DNA from: Qaidamihabitans albus
GTDB lineage: Bacteria; Actinomycetota; Actinomycetes; Mycobacteriales; Pseudonocardiaceae
Length of the DNA stretch: 64,000 nucleotides
Assembly (NCBI RefSeq): GCF_016464705.1
Contig: NZ_JAEHOB010000008.1
Span: 1-64,000 of the forward strand
Reading direction: 5' to 3'
This document shows positions 57,654 through 64,000 of this stretch, piece by piece. The notes beneath the pieces were generated by a model that made no database searches, was not told the DNA's origin, and saw nothing but the letters and a program-made list of their open reading frames with translations. Both the position numbers and the translations under genes were made by a program. Each line of letters starts with the position of its first letter. Positions within the stretch are counted from its first letter, which is position 1.

Positions 57654-59357
57654 GTGCACGTGCTCGCCCAGGCGGACCTACGCCTCGACGCGAACGCGAT
57701 CGACTACCTGTTGCTCGCGTTCTACTTTCTGCTCGTCCTCGGGATCGGTTACCTGGCCCGGCGCCAGGTGTCGACCAGTCTCGACTTCTTCCTCTCCGGG
57801 CGCTCGCTGCCGGCCTGGGTGACCGGGCTCGCGTTCATCGCGGCGAACCTCGGCGCCATCGAGGTCATGGGCATGTCCGCCAACGGTGCCCAGTACGGCA
57901 TGCCGACGGCGCACTACTTCTGGATCGGCGCGGTCCCGGCCATGCTTTTCCTGGGCGTCGTGATGATGCCCTTCTACTACGGCTCGAAGGTGCGCAGCGT
58001 TCCCGAGTTCATGCTGCGCCGCTTCAGCAAGCCCGCGCACCTGATCAACGGCATCAGCTTCGCCACGGCCCAGATCCTCATCGCGGGCATCAACCTCTTC
58101 CTCCTCGCCAGCGTGATCAACCTGCTGCTCGGCTGGCCGACCTGGGTCTCGGTGATCATCGCGGCCGCGATCGTGCTGACCTACACCGCGCTCGGGGGCC
58201 TGTCCGCCGCGATCTACAACGAGGTGCTCCAGTTCTTCGTCATCGTGGCCGCGCTGCTGCCGCTCACGATCGTCGGGCTCTACAAGGTCGGTGGCTGGGA
58301 GGGCCTCGCCGACAAGGTCTCCGGCGGCCCCGGCGGTGCCGAGCAGCTCAGCACCTGGCCCGGCAACCAGCTGACCGGGTTCGGCAGCAACTTCCTCTCG
58401 GTGCTCGGGCTCGTCTTCGGGCTCGGTTTCGTGCTCTCGTTCGGTTACTGGACCACCAACTTCGTCGAGGTCCAGCGCGCGATGGCGTCCAAGAGCATGT
58501 CGGCGGCCAGGCGGACCCCGATCATCGGCGCCTTCCCGAAGATGTTCATCCCGTTCATCGTGATCGTCCCCGGCATGATCGCCGGGGTTACCGTCACCGA
58601 GCTGATGGGCGAGAACAAGGCCGCCCTCATGCAGGGCGGGTCGGCTCCCAGCGGCGCCACGTTCAACGACGCGCTGCTGCTGTTGATCCGGGATCTGCTG
58701 CCCAACGGCATGCTGGGCATCGCCATCGCGGGCCTGCTCGCGTCGTTCATGGCCGGGATGGCGGCCAACCTCAGCTCGTTCAACACGGTGTTCACCTACG
58801 ACATCTGGCAGACCTACCTGAAGAAGGACCGGCCGGACGACTATTACCTGCGGGTCGGCCGCGTGGTCACCGCGGCCGCGACGATTCTGGCGATCGGCAC
58901 CGCGTTCATCGCATCCACCTACAGCAACCTGATGGACTACCTGCAACAGCTGTTCTCGTTCTTCAACGCGCCACTGTTCGCCACGTTCATCCTCGGTATG
59001 TTCTGGAAGCGGATGACGCCGACCGCGGGCTGGCTCGGCCTCGTGACCGGTACCGCCGCCGCGGTGACCGTGTTCGGCCTTACCGAGTTCGGTGTCTGGG
59101 ACCTGCCCGGACAGGGCGGCGCGTTCGTCGGCGCCGGTGCGGCCTTCGTGGTGGACATCGCCGTGAGCGTCGTCGCCACCTACGCGACTCAGCCCAAGCC
59201 GGCGAACCAGCTCGTCGGGCTCGTCTACTCGCTGACTCCGAAGGACACCCGCCAGCACTCCACCACGGGTGAGGACGCGGGCTGGTACCGCAGGCCCGCG
59301 CTACTGGCAGGCATCGCGCTGGCCATCACGATCGCGCTGAACATCATCTTCTTCTAG
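57654..59357 (+). CDS. sodium:solute symporter family protein (SSS, SGLT-like)
   Basis: 567-residue membrane transporter with about 14 helices. The first helix AIDYLLLAFYFLLVLGIGYL, then TSLDFFLSGRSLPAWVTGLA, ANLGAIEVMGMSANGAQYGM and the SSS core GYWTTNFVEVQRAMASKSMS are typical of sugar/inositol-type members. GTG 57654 has GGAGG 9 nt upstream; the frame opens at 57630 by TTG. It is followed 12 nt later by a small membrane protein that is probably a partner. Substrate unknown; the nearby dihydroxyacetone kinase operon is a separate unit. Confidence 0.92.
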   Translation: MHVLAQADLRLDANAIDYLLLAFYFLLVLGIGYLARRQVSTSLDFFLSGRSLPAWVTGLAFIAANLGAIEVMGMSANGAQYGMPTAHYFWIGAVPAMLFLGVVMMPFYYGSKVRSVPEFMLRRFSKPAHLINGISFATAQILIAGINLFLLASVINLLLGWPTWVSVIIAAAIVLTYTALGGLSAAIYNEVLQFFVIVAALLPLTIVGLYKVGGWEGLADKVSGGPGGAEQLSTWPGNQLTGFGSNFLSVLGLVFGLGFVLSFGYWTTNFVEVQRAMASKSMSAARRTPIIGAFPKMFIPFIVIVPGMIAGVTVTELMGENKAALMQGGSAPSGATFNDALLLLIRDLLPNGMLGIAIAGLLASFMAGMAANLSSFNTVFTYDIWQTYLKKDRPDDYYLRVGRVVTAAATILAIGTAFIASTYSNLMDYLQQLFSFFNAPLFATFILGMFWKRMTPTAGWLGLVTGTAAAVTVFGLTEFGVWDLPGQGGAFVGAGAAFVVDIAVSVVATYATQPKPANQLVGLVYSLTPKDTRQHSTTGEDAGWYRRPALLAGIALAITIALNIIFF

Positions 59358-59369
59358 GAGGATCGAGCC

Positions 59370-59624
59370 ATGGCAACCGAATCCGGATCGCACCGCGCGG
59401 GCGTGTTCGACGTCCGGACGGTCATCGCCCTGCTCATGGGCGTGTACGGCGCGGTCACCACCGTGATGGGCATCGGCTTCACCTCCGAGGCCGAGATCGC
59501 CAAGTCCGCCGGCGTCAACATCAATCTCTGGGCGGGCCTCGGCATGCTGGTGTTCGCGGCGTTGTTCGTGCTGTGGGTGAAGGTACGGCCGTTGCGGGTA
59601 CCGGAGGAGCCCGAGCAGGAGTAG
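59370..59624 (+). CDS. small two-helix membrane protein next to the SSS transporter
   Basis: 84-residue protein with two hydrophobic segments (VIALLMGVYGAVTTVMGIGF and LWAGLGMLVFAALFVLWVKV) and a charged C-terminal tail (RPLRVPEEPEQE). AGGAGGA ribosome site. The 12-nt distance to the symporter stop means a shared message; small partners of SSS transporters are known in some bacteria, so an accessory subunit is likely. I do not recognise the family by name. Confidence 0.82.
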   Translation: MATESGSHRAGVFDVRTVIALLMGVYGAVTTVMGIGFTSEAEIAKSAGVNINLWAGLGMLVFAALFVLWVKVRPLRVPEEPEQE

Positions 59625-59658
59625 GCAGGTCGTGCGCCGAGCGGCGGGGCCGTCCCGC

Positions 59659-59664
59659 TAACGT
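59659..59664 (+). promoter_or_regulatory. putative leaderless -10 box (TAACGT)
   Basis: TAACGT ends 7 nt before the ATG at 59672 of the lipoprotein gene. Confidence 0.45.
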
Positions 59665-59671
59665 GCACGGC

Positions 59672-60652
59672 ATGCGCGTTGCCCTTCCCGCCCTGCTCGG
59701 CGTGGTCCTGCTCGGCCTCCTCACCGGGTGCGGAGGCGAGGACCTGGCCAAGGCCAACTACCAGCGCACGACGGTCACGGCCGCGCCGGGCAGCGGCGGG
59801 CAGGGCGAGGTGCCCACCGGGCCGATCGACGACCCGGCCGTCGCCGCGTCGGCGCTGCGTACGGTCGACCCGTGCCCGCTGCTCGACGGCGCGGCGGGCG
59901 AACTCGGGCAGGCCGGGCAACCCGAGGCGGTCGAATGGGGCGCCTGCCGGATCGAGGTGCGGGACGCGGGCGGCAAGGCGATCAACCTGGTGCTGGACCT
60001 CGGTGAGTCGGCGGTCCTGCCCGATCAGGCGACCGGCAACGTCGAAGGTCTCCCGCTGATCGAGAAGGAGACCGATGAGGCCACGTGTTTCGTCACCGCG
60101 GTGACCGCGAGGGACCCGAGTCTGGGCATCGCCGTGCAGGCTGACTACCGCGGCGGCGACCCGTGCGGGCCCGGATACACGGTGCTGCAGCAGGTGATCC
60201 GGGAACTGCACGCCGAGCCGGTGACTTATGCGGAGGAGCCGGGCTCGCTGCTCGGAGTCGATCCGTGCGCGAGTGTGGACGATCCGGTACTGGCCACCGT
60301 GCTCGGCGAGCAGGAGTTGCGCAAACGCCCGATGGGACTGCACACGTGCGAGTTCGATGTGGACGAGCGGCCGAGTGTGAATGTGCGGTTCCGGGTCGGC
60401 TACCCGGTGGAGCCCGACCAGGGCAGCCCGGTCGATCTCGGCGACGGCGTGACGGCTGTCCAGCGCAAGGGCACGACCGACACCGTCGAGTGTGAAGTCT
60501 CCTGGCAGCATCGCCCGCTCGTCGACGGCGACGAGGCGGAGCTCGTCTCCGCCTCGTTCAGCTTCGCCAGCGAGGACGGCGATGGCGATGACGCGTGCGG
60601 CAAGGCGGCCGAGGTCGCCAGGAACATCGCCGCGGGACTTCCCTCGCCCTGA
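59672..60652 (+). CDS. secreted lipoprotein, DUF3558-like
   Basis: 326-residue exported lipoprotein. Signal peptide MRVALPALLGVVLLGLLTGC has a lipobox LTGC with Cys20. The mature part shows two related modules, each starting with a DPC motif (TVDPCPLLDGAAG and GVDPCASVDDPVL) and carrying further Cys (WGACRIEV, HTCEFDV), resembling the DUF3558 group of actinobacterial lipoproteins. Start by the leaderless -10 box; the frame opens at 59573. A related, damaged gene lies at 63208 on the far side of the dha operon. Function unknown. Confidence 0.82.
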   Translation: MRVALPALLGVVLLGLLTGCGGEDLAKANYQRTTVTAAPGSGGQGEVPTGPIDDPAVAASALRTVDPCPLLDGAAGELGQAGQPEAVEWGACRIEVRDAGGKAINLVLDLGESAVLPDQATGNVEGLPLIEKETDEATCFVTAVTARDPSLGIAVQADYRGGDPCGPGYTVLQQVIRELHAEPVTYAEEPGSLLGVDPCASVDDPVLATVLGEQELRKRPMGLHTCEFDVDERPSVNVRFRVGYPVEPDQGSPVDLGDGVTAVQRKGTTDTVECEVSWQHRPLVDGDEAELVSASFSFASEDGDGDDACGKAAEVARNIAAGLPSP

Positions 60653-60750
60653 GCGCGGCGCCGACGTTTCCGCTTCTCCCTTGGCGGGAAAGGGTGCGGG
60701 GGGACTAGGTTGGTCACCGTGTCCGCACGAGGCCGTGGCTGGAGGTTCGC

Positions 60751-61752
60751 GTGAAGAAGGTCATCAACGATCCGGCGACGGTGGTCACCGACTCGCTCCG
60801 GGGGCTCGCCGCCGCGCACTCCGATCTGCTCCGGGTGGAGTACGACCCGGACGTGGTCCTGCGCGCCGACACCGTGGTCCGCGGCAGAGTCGCCCTCATC
60901 TCCGGCGGTGGCTCGGGGCATGAGCCACTGCACTCCGGTTTCGTCGGTCACGGCATGCTCGACGCGGCCGTGCCCGGCGCGATGTTCACCTCGCCGACAC
61001 CCGATGCGGTGCAGGCCGCGATCAAGGCCACGACCGTCGACGCGGGCGCGCTGCTGATCGTGAAGAACTACACCGGCGACGTGCTCAACTTCGAGACCGC
61101 GGCCGAGCTGGCGTCTGCTGATGGACTCGACGTGCGGACCGTCGTCATCGACGACGACGTGGCGGTGGCCGACTCCACCTTCACCGCGGGCAGGCGCGGC
61201 GTCGGAGGAACCGTGCTGCTGGAGAAGATCGCCGGTGCCGCGGCCGAGCGTGGTGATCGGCTCGACGACGTGGAAGCCGTGGCGCGCAAGGTGATCGGCC
61301 AGGTTCGCTCGATCGGCGTCGCGTTCACCGCGCCCACGGTTCCGCACATCGGCGAGCCGAGCTTCGAGCTCGGCCCCGACGAGGTCGAGTTCGGCATCGG
61401 CATCCACGGTGAGCCCGGCCGGGAGCGGATCAAGGCCGAGCCGGCCGACGCGCTCGTCGAGCGGATGGTCTCCGCGGTCGTGGAGGACCTGCCGTTCTCC
61501 CGCGGGGACGACGTACTGCTGTTCACCAACTCGATGGGTGGCACCCCGCTGGTGGAGGTCTACCTGGCACACGGGATCGCCGAGCGACTGCTCGCCGACC
61601 GGGGCATCAACGTGACCAGGCATCTCGTCGGGCCCTACGTCACCAGCCTGGAGATGCAGGGGATCAGCCTGACGGTGTTGCGCTTGGACAGCGAGCTGGC
61701 GGATCTGTGGGACTCGCCGGTGAACACGCCCGCGCTGCGGTGGGGGATGTGA
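60751..61752 (+). CDS. dhaK: dihydroxyacetone kinase subunit DhaK
   Basis: 333-residue substrate-binding subunit, holding dihydroxyacetone covalently on a His. Typical blocks are KKVINDPATVVTDSLRGLAA, LISGGGSGHEPLHSGFVGHG (substrate His in GSGHEP) and LLIVKNYTGDVLNFETAAEL. GTG after GGAGG; a TAGGTT -10 box lies at 60706. It is followed by dhaL with a one-base overlap, giving a PTS-type dihydroxyacetone kinase operon. Confidence 0.96.
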   Translation: MKKVINDPATVVTDSLRGLAAAHSDLLRVEYDPDVVLRADTVVRGRVALISGGGSGHEPLHSGFVGHGMLDAAVPGAMFTSPTPDAVQAAIKATTVDAGALLIVKNYTGDVLNFETAAELASADGLDVRTVVIDDDVAVADSTFTAGRRGVGGTVLLEKIAGAAAERGDRLDDVEAVARKVIGQVRSIGVAFTAPTVPHIGEPSFELGPDEVEFGIGIHGEPGRERIKAEPADALVERMVSAVVEDLPFSRGDDVLLFTNSMGGTPLVEVYLAHGIAERLLADRGINVTRHLVGPYVTSLEMQGISLTVLRLDSELADLWDSPVNTPALRWGM

Positions 61753-62378
61753 TGGCCTGCGCGGCAGGCGATGTCGTGGCCGCCCTGCGGGAAGCCGCGG
61801 AGGTCATCGCGGAACATCGGGTCGAGCTCACCGATCTCGACCGGCCGATCGGCGACGGTGACCACGGCGAGAACATGAACCGCGGGTTCGCCGCCGTGCT
61901 GTCCACACTGGAGGAAGTGCCGGACACGCCCGGCGCGGTGCTGAAGAACGCGGCGACGACATTGATCTCGAAGGTCGGCGGGGCCGCGGGGCCGTTGTAC
62001 GGCACCGCGTTCCTGCGGGCGGCGACCGCGGTGTCCGGAAAGTCCGAACTGGACGCCGAGGCGGTGGTGGCCGCGCTGCGTGCCGGCCTGGAGGGTGTCG
62101 TGGCGCGGGGCAAGGCCGAGCCGGGGGACGCGACGATGGTGGACGCGCTGAGCCCCGCGGTGGAGGCCGCCGAGGCGGCCAAGGGCGACGGCGTCGCCGC
62201 GCTGCTCGGCGCGGCCGCGGATGCCGCCGACAAGGGTGCCGAGTCCACGGTGCCGCTCGTCGCGCGCAAGGGCAGGGCCTCGTACCTGGGTGAACGCAGT
62301 GCCGGGCACCTCGACCCGGGTGCTCGCTCGACGGCGTTGCTGCTGCGGGCCTTCGCGACCGCGGCGGGCCGGGCATGA
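61752..62378 (+). CDS. dhaL: dihydroxyacetone kinase subunit DhaL
   Basis: 208-residue ADP-binding subunit moving phosphate to dihydroxyacetone. The nucleotide/Mg site is LDRPIGDGDHGENMNRGF, with SKVGGAAGPLYGTAFLRAAT and a final RSAGHLDPGARSTALLLRAF. ATG 61752 overlaps the dhaK stop (TGATG); the frame opens at 61707 inside dhaK. Confidence 0.96.
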   Translation: MACAAGDVVAALREAAEVIAEHRVELTDLDRPIGDGDHGENMNRGFAAVLSTLEEVPDTPGAVLKNAATTLISKVGGAAGPLYGTAFLRAATAVSGKSELDAEAVVAALRAGLEGVVARGKAEPGDATMVDALSPAVEAAEAAKGDGVAALLGAAADAADKGAESTVPLVARKGRASYLGERSAGHLDPGARSTALLLRAFATAAGRA

Positions 62379-63049
62379 GGGTCGGGCTGGTCGTCGTCTC
62401 GCACAGTACGAAGCTCGCCGAGGGCGTGGTGGAGCTGGCGGCGCAGATGGCGCCCGACGTCACCGTGCTCGCGGCCGGTGGTCTGCCCGACGGGGAGATC
62501 GGTACCGACTACGAGGGGGTGCTCGCGGCCGTGCAGCAGGCGGACACCGGTGCGGGGGCCGTGCTGCTCTACGACCTCGGCAGCGCCCAGATGACCGCGG
62601 AGATGGCCGTGGAGTCGCTGCCCGATCCGGGTGGCGCCGTGGTGGTCGACGCGCCGCTGGTGGAGGGCACGGTTGCCGCCGCGGTGGCCGCGCAGGGCGG
62701 CGCCGACCGGGCCGGTGTCGCGGAGGCCGCGACCGCCGCGGGCGCCGCACCCGAGGTCAGCGAGCCCGCTGCCGCCGCCGAGGGTGCGCGGACCGCGGAG
62801 CTGACCCTGCGCAACGAAGTCGGCCTGCACGCACGGCCCGCCGCGCTGCTGGTGCGCAGCATCGCGGGCCTCGACGCCGACGTCCGGATCCGGCTCGGTG
62901 ACGACGAGGCGGACGGCAACAGCGTGCTCGCGCTGATGTCTCTCGGTGCGCGCAAGGGCGACCGGATCGAGGTCAGGGCTGCCGGTGCACAGGCGGAGGA
63001 GGCGCTGCGCCGTATCGAGGCGCTGGTCGAGCGCGACTTCGACGAGTAG
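62375..63049 (+). CDS. dhaM: dihydroxyacetone kinase phosphotransfer subunit DhaM (EIIA-HPr fusion)
   Basis: 224-residue phosphocarrier feeding DhaL from the PTS. The N-terminal EIIA-Man-type domain (VGLVVVSHSTKLAEG, phospho-His9) and a low-complexity Ala/Glu/Gly linker (about residues 105-145) lead to an HPr domain with NEVGLHARPAALLV and its phospho-His. The truncated enzyme I domain of E. coli DhaM is missing, so a separate enzyme I must phosphorylate it. Start overlaps the dhaL stop (ATGA). An inverted repeat GGTGCCG/CGGCACC lies downstream at about 63162-63184. Confidence 0.95.
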   Translation: MRVGLVVVSHSTKLAEGVVELAAQMAPDVTVLAAGGLPDGEIGTDYEGVLAAVQQADTGAGAVLLYDLGSAQMTAEMAVESLPDPGGAVVVDAPLVEGTVAAAVAAQGGADRAGVAEAATAAGAAPEVSEPAAAAEGARTAELTLRNEVGLHARPAALLVRSIAGLDADVRIRLGDDEADGNSVLALMSLGARKGDRIEVRAAGAQAEEALRRIEALVERDFDE

Positions 63050-63207
63050 ATCCGGATCGACCGGTGAAACCCTGGTTCCGCGCGGGAGGCGCCGCCCATT
63101 CCGCCCGCGGGCCCGGCGGAGCCGGCCTTTCCCCGCCTCCCGGCAACGACCGGGTGACAGCGGTGCCGGGGAGGGAACGGCACCCGCCCGGGCGGCGTCC
63201 CTCTGGA

Positions 63208-64000
63208 ATGACCGACTCTCGTCTCGCCGGTGCGCTGCTCGCCGTGGTTCTGTTCGCCCTCAGCGGATGTGGCGGTCCGGTGCCGGGCAGCGCCGTGCCG
63301 GACGAACGGGTCGAGCGACCACTGACCTCGGCCGCACTGGGCGACCTCCGAACGCTGGACCCCTGCGGTCTCGCCGATGCCGGCGACTTCGCCGAGTACG
63401 GCTCCGCGCGGCCGCTGGCGCGGGAGTCGCTGGACTACTGCCGGCTCGCCGTGTCCCTCGGCCGGGAGAACGTGGTGGTCGATTTCGGTCTGCTGCGACC
63501 AGCCGACTTGTTGCCGGAGGAGCGGCGCGCGAGGTGCGGACCCTGCCCCGTGGCCTGCGGGTGCTGCAGACCTCGGACAGCGCCGAGATGCCCTGCGAGC
63601 TGGAGGTCCTGCTCGCCGACGAGATGGCGATCTCCGTGCTGGCGCGGCCACAGAACTCGGATTCCGAACTCGGCGTCGAGCAGTTGTGCGTCGTCGCGCA
63701 CGCTGGTGCCGACGGCATCGCCCGGACACTACGGGCCGGCGAGGTCGAGCACTGGGAGCCACCGCACAACTCCCTGGTTCGGCTGTCCGCGTGCGCGTTG
63801 CTGCCGCCCGGTGTGGTGGCGGCGAAGGCGGGGGTCGCGGCCGGCGACGTGACGCTCTACCCCGCCGAGCACCAGTGCACCTGGGGTTCGCTCGGCGGCG
63901 AGGAACCCAACGTGCAGCTCGACTTCGTGACGGCGGTCCAGCCGCCGGGGGACATGGCCGAGGACATCGCGGGGCGGCCGAGTTCGGTACGGGAGGCCAC
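63208..64000 (+). pseudogene. DUF3558-like lipoprotein, frameshifted and cut by the window end
   Basis: ATG 63208 starts MTDSRLAGALLAVVLFALSG and a lipobox LSGC, then TLDPCGLADAGDFAEYG and YCRLAVSLGRENVVVDFGLL, related to the lipoprotein at 59672. Near 63525, in a GGCGCGCGAGG run, the frame breaks: the first frame turns into Arg/Ser/Pro noise, while the -1 frame continues as EVRTLPRGLRVLQTSDSAEM, ELGVEQLCVVAHAGADGIAR, CALLPPGVVAAKAG and EHQCTWGSLGGEEP to the window end. One missing base in the GC run explains it, by mutation or sequencing error. Without the shift it would be a normal secreted lipoprotein. Confidence 0.7.

Overview
High-GC actinobacterial chromosome, most likely from the Pseudonocardiales (Amycolatopsis/Saccharomonospora/Prauserella type). 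The reasons are the strong G/C bias at third codon positions, many GTG and TTG starts, apparently leaderless -10 boxes placed 6-7 nt before start codons, an F420-type flavin/deazaflavin reductase, a NucS mismatch endonuclease, and the gene order argS-lysA-hom-thrC-thrB-rho-rpmE-prfA-prmC-tsaC-wecA-atpI-atpBEFHAGDC-DUF2550-pduO-murA, which matches the order known from Mycobacterium tuberculosis Rv1292-Rv1315. The genus is inference; no rRNA is present.

Layout. 1-10.4 kb: an MFS exporter, a decayed aldo/keto reductase remnant, a wax ester synthase/DGAT-like acyltransferase, a glutathionyl-hydroquinone-reductase-like GST, a tight run of acyl/aldehyde genes (TPP enzyme, CoA-binding protein, aldehyde dehydrogenase, class III CoA-transferase), a deazaflavin-dependent reductase, and an MFS gene with a TGA at codon 5. 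10.4-19.7 kb: tandem repeats, a secreted phospholipase D-like protein, then a LacI-regulated operon (two uncharacterised proteins, a Tat lipoprotein binding protein, the LacI regulator, two permeases and two ATPases of a peptide-type ABC importer). A promoter overlapping a palindromic operator precedes it. 19.7-24 kb: tRNA-Arg(CCG), a CrtI-like FAD oxidoreductase, a cation diffusion facilitator with a DtxR-like box, and DUF305 and DUF3105 proteins.

24-48 kb is the conserved housekeeping core: arginyl-tRNA synthetase, lysine/threonine synthesis, Rho, L31, release factor 1 and its methyltransferase, threonylcarbamoyl-AMP synthase, a WecA-like glycosyl-lipid starter enzyme, the full F1Fo ATP synthase, a cobalamin adenosyltransferase, and MurA with Asp in place of the fosfomycin-target Cys. 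48-57.5 kb is accessory: a secreted trypsin-like protease, a LysE exporter, ethylmalonyl-CoA mutase (MeaA), an ectoine-type (Ehu) ABC importer scattered over three transcription units, an enoyl-CoA hydratase, a Nudix hydrolase and NucS. 57.6-64 kb: a sodium:solute symporter with a small membrane partner, the dihydroxyacetone kinase operon dhaKLM, and two related lipoproteins flanking it, the last one frameshifted and cut by the window end.

A 44-48 bp palindrome with core GAGTTAGAACTC and GTGAGTG/CACTCAC ends occurs eight times, always at gene ends and often containing the stop codon. It is probably a species-specific bidirectional terminator family. The best candidates for undescribed biology are the LacI-controlled operon with two unknown proteins and this palindrome family.
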